Shown here: positions 27,345 to 36,244 of the stretch, piece after piece | Position numbering within the stretch: position 1 is the stretch's first letter | Layout of the letters: every line of letters begins with the position of its first letter | NCBI RefSeq assembly: GCF_002749975.1 | Contig: NZ_PEIG01000015.1 | Coordinates: 62,001 to 126,000 of the forward strand | From: Gloeocapsopsis sp. IPPAS B-1203 | GTDB taxonomy: Bacteria > Cyanobacteriota > Cyanobacteriia > Cyanobacteriales > Chroococcidiopsidaceae | Length of the DNA stretch: 64,000 nucleotides | Direction: 5' to 3' | Program-made: the position numbers and the translations under genes | Notes under the pieces: model-generated | What the model saw: only the letters and a program-made list of their open reading frames with translations | Told to the model about the DNA's origin: nothing | Databases searched by the model: none

Positions 27345-27436
27345 TTTCACCTACATGGACGTATTATTAAAATCTTCATTTTAGTGTACGAAGGTGCACT
27401 TTGCTTGAGTAGTTCCGATTTTAGTCGAAGAGCATC
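27345..27436 (+). repeat. Three-hairpin dispersed repeat, partial copy
   Basis: Carries the hairpin TTAGTGTACGAAGGTGCACT and the TTCCGATTTTAGTCGAAG block of the family described at 44452-44579. The GTCCAC hairpin is degraded. It lies just beyond the end of the GTPase operon. Confidence 0.6.
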
Positions 27437-28286
27437 AGTTCAGAATAATCAATTTATTTAATCTATAAGAAATATATTGAGAAGTTGGTTTAAGTTCTGG
27501 TTGCGACTGTAATTTAGTTTCAGCAACTAGAAATAAAAGTAAGATGGCGATCGCTATCCCGACAAGTAATAAAATTAGTAATATTACGTTATTGTTTTTC
27601 TGATCTTCCTGGTGACTGTTCGCAAGTGTTTTTTCGGATGGGTAACTTTTTTTATAAGGGTCTTTCCAACCTCCTGCTTGCACAAGATTAGATAATCCTC
27701 GCCAAACTCCAGCTTGAATTAAAGTTGATTCAGATTTAATCCCTGTAACAACTAATAAAGGAGCATTCTCTCTTGGTAGATTATGTTGTTCGAGTTCGTA
27801 TGCTAGTTCATCGCGTTGCTGCTTTGAATTTTTGCCAAGTTTTTTGTCTAAATTAGCCGGAAAATTATAAACATTAATAACTTCTTCAATAGCTAAATGA
27901 GTTAGTACATCAAAGTTCACTTGAAATCCATAATCGCCACCAAAAGTTACAGCATGGTCAATTTCTGTTCTTAAATTTTCTCGCAATTCGTCACGTAAAG
28001 CGCAAGATGCGATCGCGCGTAACTTTATTTCATTTGATTCTGTATCTTCACCTACCCAAGCAACAGAATTACGGATAGTACGTCCTTGAAAATCTTTTCT
28101 TTCACTTGATTCTAAACCGGTGACAAGTAACAATAAAGCACCATCAAAACGAGCTAAAATAACTGATGGTGATTCACTCTGAATCAATTCGTTAATGCGA
28201 TTTTTTTTAAGAATATAGGGAACTTCAGGCTGCCAGCAATAATCATCATCTGGCGCATCACCGCGACTTTGGACGTAAATATTCAT
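27435..28286 (-). CDS. Tail-anchored protein of a GTPase operon, function unknown
   Basis: The 283-residue protein starts MNIYVQSRGDAPDDDYCWQP. A soluble domain of about 230 residues includes VILARFDGALLLLVTGLES and TEIDHAVTFGGDYGFQVNFD. A lysine- and asparagine-rich linker leads to one strong membrane segment at about 233-255 (NVILLILLLVGIAIAILLLF) and a short tail. This layout puts the soluble domain in the cytosol. I do not recognise the family with confidence. It is the last of three same-strand genes, 29 bases after the P-loop GTPase, so it probably works with the two GTPases at a membrane. Confidence 0.7.
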   Translation of the reverse strand: MNIYVQSRGDAPDDDYCWQPEVPYILKKNRINELIQSESPSVILARFDGALLLLVTGLESSERKDFQGRTIRNSVAWVGEDTESNEIKLRAIASCALRDELRENLRTEIDHAVTFGGDYGFQVNFDVLTHLAIEEVINVYNFPANLDKKLGKNSKQQRDELAYELEQHNLPRENAPLLVVTGIKSESTLIQAGVWRGLSNLVQAGGWKDPYKKSYPSEKTLANSHQEDQKNNNVILLILLLVGIAIAILLLFLVAETKLQSQPELKPTSQYISYRLNKLIILN

Positions 28287-28315
28287 AGTTCTTGAAATCC
28301 AAATTTTTACACGCC

Positions 28316-29296
28316 CTAGCTAATTTTTAATAAGTCTTCTCCTTGCAACAAGGCGAAGCCGTTATTTGTTTTACATTCACTAGCAAATTGACTCACAGCT
28401 TGCTTGAGATGATAATCTCTTCCTAGCCAATCGCGAAGAAAACTAAATAAGCCCCAACTACGCGATCGCGTATCAATATGCAACTTTAAAATAAACCGCA
28501 GTAAATACCGCAAGGGTTGTTCGCTATCTTGAGGATTATATACAGCATCATGACTAATTTTACGAAAGCGAAAATGCGGGGTGCTACTATTAGTATCTAT
28601 TCTAGAAAAAACAACACTACCTACCGTTTGTACAGGATTAACGACGACAGCAACTTTAGGTAACAAATTAGCTGAATTAAATAAGTCAATTAAGCGGCTG
28701 TATCCTTCTTTAACTCGCTGCAATAGTTCTTTAGCCGAGGCTTCAGTTTGGAGATATTTTTCACATTTAACTGGTGCAAATATCACTAATCGCGGTGAAT
28801 CTAAATCTTGATATGCAGTTTTAAATAAGTCAGTCATCTGTTGCGGACGATTAATCAACTCATGCCATTTGCCGTTTTGTTCCATCAAAGCAGGCGCATC
28901 AATCGCAATCAGAACTGCAACACAATCAGTCAGCAAATTCTTGACAAATTGCCTTTTTTCTGTTGTTGCTTTTGCAGCATGATATCCACCAGGGTAATCT
29001 TGAAAATGTAATTGTAAAGAAGGCTTTTGCCCTTTTTGCCCTAAACCAAAAATAAAAGATCGCAACTCTTCAGGTTCGCCCTCAGTTCCTTGAATTCCCC
29101 CAGTTGCTTCAAAATCGTCAAGTAAAGTCTTAAGTTCCACCAATCTTTCTTGCAGAATTGCAGAACTTTCTTCATCAGGAGTCAGTTGTAAATCCGTTTT
29201 ACCAATATTGCTTTCAAATTGCTCATAAGTTGCCGTGAGTAATGTCGTTTTACCCACCCCACTAGGACCTAACATAGTAATTTTAATTTCGTGCAT
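28316..29296 (-). CDS. P-loop GTPase (TRAFAC-type), second gene of the dynamin operon
   Basis: The 326-residue protein has a clear Walker A at residues 10-17 (GPSGVGKT) and a G3-like DYPG at 100-103 (QLHFQDYPGG). A possible degenerate G4 is at APVKCEKYL, where the usual N/TKxD is not present. It resembles stand-alone or double-GTPase-type TRAFAC GTPases that Aravind and coworkers linked to bacterial conflict systems, but I cannot confirm membership. ATG 29296 lies 15 bases after the dynamin-like gene and the next gene follows after 29 bases, so one transcript is likely. Its probable role is a nucleotide-controlled switch between the dynamin-like protein and the membrane-anchored partner. Confidence 0.75.
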   Translation of the reverse strand: MHEIKITMLGPSGVGKTTLLTATYEQFESNIGKTDLQLTPDEESSAILQERLVELKTLLDDFEATGGIQGTEGEPEELRSFIFGLGQKGQKPSLQLHFQDYPGGYHAAKATTEKRQFVKNLLTDCVAVLIAIDAPALMEQNGKWHELINRPQQMTDLFKTAYQDLDSPRLVIFAPVKCEKYLQTEASAKELLQRVKEGYSRLIDLFNSANLLPKVAVVVNPVQTVGSVVFSRIDTNSSTPHFRFRKISHDAVYNPQDSEQPLRYLLRFILKLHIDTRSRSWGLFSFLRDWLGRDYHLKQAVSQFASECKTNNGFALLQGEDLLKIS

Positions 29297-29311
29297 TCGA
29301 TCGCTCTGACT

Positions 29312-31501
29312 TTAATTCAAAAATTGCATAGCATTCGATTGATTTGCTGCGGTAGCTTGCGCGATCGCATCTACCCATTCACGCCGCAGTCGCGTGCGAT
29401 CGCCCAACGCAGTAAACTCTGTTTGCCAAACTTGCGCCCTAACTTCTTCCAAAAAGATCCGCCACTCTGATTTTGCACCTTCAGCGCGCAGAATGCGATC
29501 GACAAACTCTTCAACAATGGCAAATGCAGCTAAACTTGGTTCACTCAGTAAGTCTTCTAACGCTGTTTCGCAACCGTATACAGCTTCTGCATGCAGTGTT
29601 TTTAAGTTAGAGAAGATTTCTTTTGCAGTGGGTGATTTAGAAAGTTGCAGCGTTGTTTCATCAGGAGTTAACCCATCTAAATGTTTGCGAATCCGGTGTT
29701 GAATTAGCCCTCGATAGGAAATCTCAAATTCAGCCAAAATTTGAAACCCCAGTCGTAGCTTCGGTAAAGATTCGGGTAGCTGTTGGGCAATTTCCTGGAG
29801 AAATTCTACACCTGTTGCAGGTGTGATGTCACCCAAACGCCCTTGATGAATTAAAACATCCGCAACTTGCGATTTCACTCGTATAAGCGATCGCTGCAAA
29901 CCAACATCCAAAGCTAAAAAATGCTGTGACAGATGAGCGCGAATTTCATGTAAGTATTGATAGTAAGCATTAGGATAACCACCTGTGCGATCGCGCCGTT
30001 TTTCAATTTGTTCAAGTTCAGGAATTCCTGTATCTTGACGACACGCTGCAATTGCTGCGGCTACTTGTTGTTTAAAATCAATATTCTGTTCATTGCGTTG
30101 CGCTTTAAGATGTCGTAGCAGTGCTTCTAAACCACTTGTGAGTTCATTCCACAAGCGCTCAAATAACTCAACAAATAAAGGAAACCAGCTATCACCTACT
30201 GTTACCTGCGCTAAAGCTTTATTCGCTTTCTCTAACTCAAGGGTTACTGTCTGCTGAAGTCTATTTAATCGCTCTTGGCATGATGTTGCATACTGCTGAT
30301 CTAAAGTCGTAATATGTGCTGCTAAATAGTCAAGAATTTGATCTAAAACTTGATTGGCTGCATTAGCATCCGCACAATTAGCAATAACACAATCAACCAC
30401 TTTCAAATGTTTTTCGGTTAATGTGTCGGCTAAATCTTGACAGTTATTGGAGTTATCCCCATTTTTTGAGTGAGCATCAGTGCGATTTAGCACCATAAAC
30501 GACCACAATTCGAGTGGCAAGTCAACTAATGCAGCGCGTGCAGTATCATACAACCGCACATCAACATCCGCCCAGTAGTCGCCGGAGGATTTTGGCATGC
30601 GCACAAATAACACCACATCGACATCGTTTCCTAGCGTTTTAACAAGTCGTTCAGCATCACCAACGCCAGTATCGCCTAATCCTGGCATATCAACTAAGGC
30701 AATTTGTCCGACATCCGCATGCGGGAAGGTACAAACAATTTTAACTTCACGGACTGCGAGATAATTGAAAAACACGCGTTGACCATCAGTTGTATCTTGG
30801 GCAACATATTCGCGAATTTCTGATCTTGAGATTCTTTGTGGAGAAGGCGATCGCAGTAAGTGACGGTACTTGTCGATATGGGCGTGATACCTTCCTAAAT
30901 GTTCGTGCATTGCTCCTGGTTCAGCGTAGCCAGGAAGTTCGCGGGGTAAGGATGGTAACGGATTATTAGTGAATTCAGCTAGGGTAATTGGTTTAGTTCC
31001 TAGCCGTAGCTGTTCATAATAGGGCGCAATTACTTCATCTAAAAATGATCGCTCAGAATGAAACCAAACCTCGCCATAAACATCGATACTAGGATTATGG
31101 TGGATTGTACTGCGAACACCTGTACAGTGTTGGCGATCGCCATCAGGAATTTCGGCAGCAGTAAGTCCTGTCAAGCTTTGTAGTAAGCGACTCTTACCTT
31201 GTCGAGCGCGTCCAACTACACCAATATTCAGCGTATCACGCGCAAAACGTTGCTGAAGTTGTCTTAGTGCTTGTAGTTCCGCTGCAATGTGACTCTGTAT
31301 CGATGAAAGATCGATTTCCTGTAAACGTCCCCAGCTATTCACATCATCAACTTTTGTGAGAATACGTTGGCGATGCGCTTCAAGTTCTCGCAGGGTTTGA
31401 GCAAGAGTTTCTAGATTTGCGACTACTGTGGTAATTTTTTCTGCTAAAGGACGGCGTTTTTCTACAATGCTAGCAATTTGCCTTGTGCGATTTACATTCA
31501 T
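29312..31501 (-). CDS. Dynamin-like GTPase, first gene of a three-gene operon
   Basis: The 729-residue protein starts with helical, probably coiled-coil text (about 1-90). A dynamin-family G domain follows: P-loop GRARQGKS at 97-104, G3 DMPGLGD at 271-277 and G4 NRTD at 339-342. A long helical region rich in Gln, Leu and Glu (about 400-729) probably forms the stalk. No membrane segment or paddle is obvious, so membrane contact may need partners. Bacterial dynamins remodel membranes in stress, division or phage infection. It is followed after 15 bases by a second GTPase and then a tail-anchored protein, and preceded by a dispersed hairpin repeat. Confidence 0.85.
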   Translation of the reverse strand: MNVNRTRQIASIVEKRRPLAEKITTVVANLETLAQTLRELEAHRQRILTKVDDVNSWGRLQEIDLSSIQSHIAAELQALRQLQQRFARDTLNIGVVGRARQGKSRLLQSLTGLTAAEIPDGDRQHCTGVRSTIHHNPSIDVYGEVWFHSERSFLDEVIAPYYEQLRLGTKPITLAEFTNNPLPSLPRELPGYAEPGAMHEHLGRYHAHIDKYRHLLRSPSPQRISRSEIREYVAQDTTDGQRVFFNYLAVREVKIVCTFPHADVGQIALVDMPGLGDTGVGDAERLVKTLGNDVDVVLFVRMPKSSGDYWADVDVRLYDTARAALVDLPLELWSFMVLNRTDAHSKNGDNSNNCQDLADTLTEKHLKVVDCVIANCADANAANQVLDQILDYLAAHITTLDQQYATSCQERLNRLQQTVTLELEKANKALAQVTVGDSWFPLFVELFERLWNELTSGLEALLRHLKAQRNEQNIDFKQQVAAAIAACRQDTGIPELEQIEKRRDRTGGYPNAYYQYLHEIRAHLSQHFLALDVGLQRSLIRVKSQVADVLIHQGRLGDITPATGVEFLQEIAQQLPESLPKLRLGFQILAEFEISYRGLIQHRIRKHLDGLTPDETTLQLSKSPTAKEIFSNLKTLHAEAVYGCETALEDLLSEPSLAAFAIVEEFVDRILRAEGAKSEWRIFLEEVRAQVWQTEFTALGDRTRLRREWVDAIAQATAANQSNAMQFLN

Positions 31502-31520
31502 TTGAAGGTGTTGTCTGAAT

Positions 31521-31650
31521 GCTTAGCGAATAAATTTGTTGCCAGATAAATAAAGCCCACGGCTGTGGACTTAACCAATAAAACTCTTATTTTAGTGTGC
31601 GGTTGTCACACTTTGTTTTGGTAGCCCCGATGCCAGTCGGAGGGCATCTC
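31521..31650 (+). repeat. Three-hairpin dispersed repeat, complete copy
   Basis: Starts at GCTTAGCGAATAAATTTG, continues with GCCCACGGCTGTGGACTTA, then TTAGTGTGCGGTTGTCACACT, and ends GTAGCCCCGATGCCAGTCGG plus AGGGCAT. It lies in the promoter region of the dynamin operon and downstream of the first rhomboid gene. Confidence 0.7.
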
Positions 31651-31666
31651 TATTGCGATGTACGTG

Positions 31667-32359
31667 CTAATCACGCCGCATTAACCCTAACATTGGACCT
31701 AAGATTGCTCCAAAAACAAAACCTCCCGCGTGTGCCCAATAAGCAACACCACCCCCTTCCATACCAACATTTGTGCGTGCAGGTAAGCTAACTAAACCAT
31801 AAAACGCTTGCTGAACAAACCAAAATCCAAGGAAAAAATAGGCAGGGATGCGAAATGTTGTGATGAAAAATCCTAAAGGAATCAAAGTTAACACCTGGGC
31901 TTTAGGATAGCGGAGGATGTATGCGCCCATAACACCTGCGATCGCACCACTCGCACCCACCATTGGAGTCCCAGAATTTTGCGAGAAAAACCACTGCGCC
32001 AATGCAGCTAAAACGCCACAACTGATATAAAAAATGAAAAATTTGAGATGACCTAAACGGTCTTCAATATTATTACCAAAAACCCACAAAAATAACATAT
32101 TGCCTCCTAAATGCAGGAGACCGCCGTGCAAAAATTGTGATGTTACTAAAGTCAACCATTCTGGTATTCCTTGAGCTACAGGCACAGGACAGGTTGAGGA
32201 TAATTGACATGGCACGACTGCTGCGCGGCTAAAGAATGCTTGTAGTTCTTGCGGTGAAAGCGTTGCTTGATATAAGAAAATAAATATGTTTGCTCCAACG
32301 ATCGCATAAGTTACATAGGGCGTGATCGATGTTGGATTATTATCTCGCAGTGGTACCAC
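31667..32359 (-). CDS. Rhomboid-family intramembrane serine protease, copy 1
   Basis: GTG 32359 is supported by AGGAAG eight bases upstream; 230 residues. Six hydrophobic segments are visible. The nucleophile motif is GASGAIAGVMGAY (Ser of GxSG) and the catalytic His is in YWAHAGGFVFG. The L1-loop and TM2 signature FLHGGLLHLGGNMLFLWVFG is present. Rhomboids cut membrane proteins within the bilayer. It is a close paralogue of the next gene on the same strand. A C-P-rich insertion in the L1 loop (PCQLSSTCPVPVAQG) has two Cys that could form a disulfide. Confidence 0.92.
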   Translation of the reverse strand: MVPLRDNNPTSITPYVTYAIVGANIFIFLYQATLSPQELQAFFSRAAVVPCQLSSTCPVPVAQGIPEWLTLVTSQFLHGGLLHLGGNMLFLWVFGNNIEDRLGHLKFFIFYISCGVLAALAQWFFSQNSGTPMVGASGAIAGVMGAYILRYPKAQVLTLIPLGFFITTFRIPAYFFLGFWFVQQAFYGLVSLPARTNVGMEGGGVAYWAHAGGFVFGAILGPMLGLMRRD

Positions 32360-32579
32360 AGATTTGCTTCCTATTCGTCAAATACAAATGCTAATGTATC
32401 GTCTGCCCCTTTACCACCACTATTTAGTCATAATAACTAAAAGCTAACCTCTTTGTTGCTAGCGAGTATATATTTGTTATTTGTGATGCTCTCTATCTGC
32501 AACAATTGCAACAGCTATTCTCTATAGTGTTTTCTCAAATTTGCTTACAGAAGTAAAAGGAAAACGGTTTCCTTTACAT

Positions 32580-32705
32580 TAGACTTCTTGCAAAAGTACT
32601 TAAACTGTCATGTTGAGCCAAGCGAAACATCTCGCGAGATTCTGCGCTACATTACATTCCGCTGGGAATGACATTCATAATTTTTCGACTTTTGCAAGAG
32701 TTCTA
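32580..32705. mobile_element. MITE-like element with terminal inverted repeats
   Basis: TAGACTTCTTGCAAAAGTAC at 32580-32599 matches the reverse complement of 32686-32705 at 16 of 20 positions. The inside holds a second inverted text (TGTCATGTTGAGCC and GCTGGGAATGACA) with a CTCGCGAGAT palindrome, and no ORF. Length is 126 bases. It sits between the two rhomboid genes. The TIR core GCAAAAG recurs near 33573, perhaps a leftover end. Confidence 0.65.
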
Positions 32706-32713
32706 TTTTATGT

Positions 32714-33427
32714 TTAGAGATATTCTTGCTGCGAATCGTCTTTAAATAAGCCTAATACTGGACCTAAAATTGCTCCAAACACGAAACCACCAGCGTGCGC
32801 CCAGTAAGCAATACCACCGCTTTCCATACCGATATTTGTGCGGGCTTCTAAACTCGCAACTCCATAAATAGCTTGTTGGAGAAACCAGAAACCGAGAAAA
32901 TAAAATGCCGGAAGTCGCACGGCAGGAAAGTAAAATCCTAAAGGAATTAACGTCAATACCTCAGCTTTTGGGAAGCGAATAATATAGGCTCCCATGACAC
33001 CTGCGATCGCGCCACTTGCACCCAAAGAAGGCACTGTCGAACCTTGAGAGAAGAACCACTGCGCTAAGCCTGCTAAAACACCGCAAACTAGGTAGAAAAA
33101 CAAAAACTTAAAGTGTCCTAAACGATCTTCGACATTATTGCCAAAAATCCATAAGAACAGCATATTGCCTCCTAAGTGTAGAAGACCACCGTGGAGGAAC
33201 TGCGATGTAATTAATGTTGCCCACTCTGGTACAGGCTGATTTACCGGAATTCCAGCCAAGCTGGCGGACAACTCACGCGGTACAATTGCAGCTAAATGGA
33301 AAAAAGCATCAAGTTGTTGTGGAGGCAAACTTGCTTCGTATAAGAAAGCAAGAACGTTTGCAGCAATTAGCCCATAGGTAACATAAGGCGTAATTGACGT
33401 AGGATTGTTATCTCGAATAGGAACCAT
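32714..33427 (-). CDS. Rhomboid-family intramembrane serine protease, copy 2
   Basis: ATG 33427 gives 237 residues with the same layout as copy 1: an FLHGGLLHLGGNMLFLWIFG signature, GASGAIAGVMGAY with the nucleophile serine, and YWAHAGGFVFGA with the catalytic histidine. The L1 loop differs (no cysteines, longer ELSASLAGIPVNQPVPEWA). Sequence similarity across the whole length points to tandem duplication, with the copies later separated by a MITE-like element. Substrates are unknown. Confidence 0.92.
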   Translation of the reverse strand: MVPIRDNNPTSITPYVTYGLIAANVLAFLYEASLPPQQLDAFFHLAAIVPRELSASLAGIPVNQPVPEWATLITSQFLHGGLLHLGGNMLFLWIFGNNVEDRLGHFKFLFFYLVCGVLAGLAQWFFSQGSTVPSLGASGAIAGVMGAYIIRFPKAEVLTLIPLGFYFPAVRLPAFYFLGFWFLQQAIYGVASLEARTNIGMESGGIAYWAHAGGFVFGAILGPVLGLFKDDSQQEYL

Positions 33428-33654
33428 GCAATTTGTTGTGAGAAACTGGCAATCACAATAACCAATTTTTTAATTTATATCTTCTAACTAGTGGATGGAT
33501 TTGGCAATTCACTAAGAGTAAGTAACCGGTAGATAGTGGCTAGTGGCTGGTGAATAGAGATCTTGCAAAAGGCACATTTGCGTATATCGAGTCGGCAGTT
33601 AGATTACCCTGTAACCTACTAATGGTACAAAGTATAATCATGAGGCTGATTTCC

Positions 33655-33993
33655 TTACCATCCTGTATCAGCTTTGATCAGAACATAGGCTGCAACGTCT
33701 TGAATTTCGCGCTCGCTCAATCGACCTCTAAAGGCTGGCATAGCGCTTTTACCATTACGAACTTGGTTCACAATCGCAGCCATTGAGTTCATCTTATATT
33801 TTTCTAGGGCTGGTAACTTTAGGGTTTTGTAGGCAATAATCACGTTACCACCGCCCATATGACACGCCCAACAGTAATTTTGAAAGATTCTAGCACCGTT
33901 AGTTTCTGCTAGAGCGGCGTGCGTTGCACCAAAAATTAAAATGGCGATCGCTAGCACGACAAGCGATAGTAATTTTTTCAAGTCATTCCTCAT
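33655..33993 (-). CDS. petJ: Cytochrome c6
   Basis: ATG 33993 gives 112 residues: a signal peptide (LSLVVLAIAILIFGATHAALA) and a mature domain of about 86 residues. The heme site is CWACH, with the Met ligand in NGKSAMPAF. The c6 landmarks ALEKYKMNSMAAIVNQVRNG and SEREIQDVAAYVL are present. Cytochrome c6 carries electrons in the lumen from cytochrome b6f to photosystem I and replaces plastocyanin when copper is scarce. It lies directly downstream of petE on the same strand. Trp at the second position of the heme motif, where Ala or Ser is usual, is odd. A longer reading to 34095 is not supported. Confidence 0.92.
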   Translation of the reverse strand: MRNDLKKLLSLVVLAIAILIFGATHAALAETNGARIFQNYCWACHMGGGNVIIAYKTLKLPALEKYKMNSMAAIVNQVRNGKSAMPAFRGRLSEREIQDVAAYVLIKADTGW

Positions 33994-34104
33994 CAGGCTT
34001 GATTCAGCAATCAAAATGCCCCAAGAGTTGATTTTGTGACTCTTGAGGCACCGACAGCGATGTGGCAGGTTTAATTTATGCCACTGAACGCGCAAGCAGC
34101 ATAA

Positions 34105-34524
34105 TTAGCCTTCAACGGTAATTTTGCCAATCATCCCAGCACCACGGTGAGGTTCGCAGTAGTAGGTATAGTCGCCTGCGGGTGCGTCTTCTGGGAAGGT
34201 CGTTTTAACTTGTTGACCAGGAGTCATGAGCAACTGCTTGTGAGACAGACCTTTCGCTAGATCTGCACTCTTAGTAGGGTTATTAGCTGCATCGAAGACA
34301 ACGTTATGGGGAGGTACTTTGTTGTTTATCCATTCAACTGTGTCACCAGGCTTGACTGTGAGTTTTGCCGGATCAAAAACTAACATGCCTTTATCAGAGC
34401 CTAGTTTAACTTGGTAAGTTTCAGCTGCTGCTGTAGGAGCAAAGAACGCAAAGCTACCGACAACGAGTACGAGTGCTAAGACAACTGTACCGAAGCGCCG
34501 CAAAGTTGCAGCAATAGATTTCAT
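34105..34524 (-). CDS. petE: Plastocyanin
   Basis: ATG 34524 has a GGAG ribosome site 7 bases upstream; a TTG at 34536 is less likely. The 139 residues comprise a signal peptide ending TAAAETY and a mature blue-copper domain. Copper ligands are visible: His in VPPHNVVFD, then Cys, His and Met in [14 protein letters not shown]. It carries electrons between cytochrome b6f and photosystem I in the thylakoid lumen. It is next to petJ, its functional substitute, and downstream of psbV2. Copper-dependent opposite control of petE and petJ is known in other cyanobacteria, but no operator is visible here. Confidence 0.96.
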   Translation of the reverse strand: MKSIAATLRRFGTVVLALVLVVGSFAFFAPTAAAETYQVKLGSDKGMLVFDPAKLTVKPGDTVEWINNKVPPHNVVFDAANNPTKSADLAKGLSHKQLLMTPGQQVKTTFPEDAPAGDYTYYCEPHRGAGMIGKITVEG

Positions 34525-34640
34525 AGTTTTCTCCAAAGAGGTTTATTGTCGCTATTTAATTTTAAATAAAAACAAACACCAAGTACGACGAGTTGTCATA
34601 GATACATTTTTTATTATCAAAAAAAATCAAAAAAATGCGG

Positions 34641-35138
34641 TTAAAAGCTTTCTGTACCCCATCCTCTAGCCTTCTGTGCGGCTGTAAGGACAAACGCGGC
34701 TAAGCTTTCTACTTCCTCCTGAGTCATCCAAGATTCTGGGACTTGGCGACACCAGTACGTTTCTTCCGAGCCATCATATACCATAGGTTGGCGCAGAAAA
34801 GCAACGAGATTGCCGACATTATCCCTCGGAGGGTTTGCTCCTTTGAGCTTGTCTAGTGCAAGCGATGTCTGAGGATCTGGAAGAGTCGCACCACCTACAT
34901 GACAGTTTAAACAGTTGTTTTCAAACAGCACTTTACCTTGAGATATTTCTTCGAGGGAAAACTCGCGAGTAGCGCCTTGTTCGTCCACTTCTAGGGCGAT
35001 GGGTTCTGTCAGACGCAAATACCGAGCAAGATAAGGGTCAATACCTGCAGCAGTCGCTGAGGGAGTCATCTGTAACAACGAAACGACAACAATAGACAAA
35101 AGTATAACTAAACGGCGCACACAGCTTGTACTTAACAT
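34641..35138 (-). CDS. psbV2: Cytochrome c-550-like protein PsbV2
   Basis: The 165-residue protein has a signal peptide (VILLSIVVVSLLQMTPSATA) and one heme c site (CLNCH). PsbV2-type features are the stretch YDGSEETYWCRQVPESWM and a C-terminal AAQKARGWGTESF. It is a paralogue of PsbV whose lumenal role is unclear. Where PsbV has a His axial ligand, the second ligand here cannot be assigned safely; a Cys in ETYWCRQ is a candidate. It lies between psbV and petE on the same strand, an arrangement seen in other cyanobacteria. Confidence 0.9.
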   Translation of the reverse strand: MLSTSCVRRLVILLSIVVVSLLQMTPSATAAGIDPYLARYLRLTEPIALEVDEQGATREFSLEEISQGKVLFENNCLNCHVGGATLPDPQTSLALDKLKGANPPRDNVGNLVAFLRQPMVYDGSEETYWCRQVPESWMTQEEVESLAAFVLTAAQKARGWGTESF

Positions 35139-35429
35139 TTATTTAGACTAAAACTTGAAGAATAATTATGACAGAGGTCAGGGTTCAGAGGTCAGAAATC
35201 AGGGTTAAAAGCAAGATTTCGGTAGTGACTCTGAACTTCTATAGTGTTCCAACAACATTGACCATTGCTGTAAAAGAGGATTAGGAGAAAGAAAGTGCGA
35301 TTAACTGCTTCTGTCTCCTGTCTCCTCAACTTCACTGTCTAGATTTAGTGAGCTAATTGAACGCTCATTTCTTGACAGTGCTTAAGTTTTATGCATCTGA
35401 CTTTTAGTATGGTTTAGCTTGACAAGATT

Positions 35430-35921
35430 TTAATAGTAAATCTTGCCGCCGCCCCAGCGATCGCCCACAATTTTTGGTTGCAGCAGAACATGACCGGCGA
35501 TCGCCGTTAAGTCATCTTCAGTGAGATTGCGCATTGCTGGGTAAATATCCGCACTTTTGGTGCTAGGATGCAACTCCGCAATTTCTTCTTCACCATCATA
35601 GGTGGTGGGGTTATGCATATAATCTACAAGTCCCTCAATGTTGTTGCGGGATGGTGTTGCTAAAGCAAGAGTTTCAGGATCAAGCCCTACGTTCTGGTTT
35701 GTCTTAGTTACACCTCCTGCGTGACACTGCGCACAAGCATAGTTAAATAAGCGTTTACCTTCTTGGACTTGTTTGAGGCTCAGCACAGTGGTATCACCTT
35801 GATCATTCAGCGGTACTGTTCGCACTGCTTCGCTTAGTTCCACTGCGGCTGCACTGTTAACAATCAACCCGAATGTCAACAACATAGTAGCCACCGCAAG
35901 CCCGATCAATCTTTTAAACAT
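35430..35921 (-). CDS. psbV: Photosystem II cytochrome c-550
   Basis: The 163-residue protein has a signal peptide ending NSAAAVELSEA, a heme site CAQCH, the second axial His in IAELHPS, and the C-terminal signature GDRWGGGKIYY. PsbV is an extrinsic lumenal subunit that stabilises the oxygen-evolving manganese cluster of photosystem II. ATG 35921 follows a good GAGGAAAC ribosome site. The 290-base gap to psbV2 contains AGGTCAG-type direct repeats near 35170-35205 and may hold a separate promoter. Confidence 0.96.
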   Translation of the reverse strand: MFKRLIGLAVATMLLTFGLIVNSAAAVELSEAVRTVPLNDQGDTTVLSLKQVQEGKRLFNYACAQCHAGGVTKTNQNVGLDPETLALATPSRNNIEGLVDYMHNPTTYDGEEEIAELHPSTKSADIYPAMRNLTEDDLTAIAGHVLLQPKIVGDRWGGGKIYY

Positions 35922-36043
35922 TGTTTCCTCTTAAAAATTTCGACCTCAACACAGCTTTATAGCGGTAACTCAATCCCTTCTTGTACTTTCACTCATAGCG
36001 AAGGCGAAATTCCAACTGCTTGATTTTAGGTTCTGATGTGATG

Positions 36044-36244
36044 TCATGACCTAACCTCTCCTTGAGAATCTGAGTTATTCTTCTCAATCGCATGAGAGAT
36101 GATTGCTTTGGCATCCTCTAAGGGTAGACGAGTCTTAGAAGACTTATAAGCAATACCTAGGCGATCGCACAAAGAAAATACTTCTTCTACTGTGAGGTTG
36201 TAGTCCGCTGCTAATTCTGCAATGGACACATCTGCAAAACCCAT
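36044..36244 (-). CDS. Small conserved cyanobacterial protein of unknown function
   Basis: The 66-residue protein (MGFADVSIAELAADYNLTVE, then EVFSLCDRLGIAYKSSKTRL) is probably all helical, with a helix-turn-helix-like or IF2-N-like start. Similar short proteins are widespread in cyanobacteria. It lies 120 bases upstream of psbV on the same strand. I do not know its function; binding to nucleic acid is only a guess from the fold-like pattern. Confidence 0.65.
   Translation of the reverse strand: MGFADVSIAELAADYNLTVEEVFSLCDRLGIAYKSSKTRLPLEDAKAIISHAIEKNNSDSQGEVRS

Noticed and set aside
35165-35215. AGGTCAG direct repeats between psbV2 and psbV as a regulator site
   Set aside because: The words are irregular and similar low-complexity text is common in cyanobacterial spacers; no support for function.
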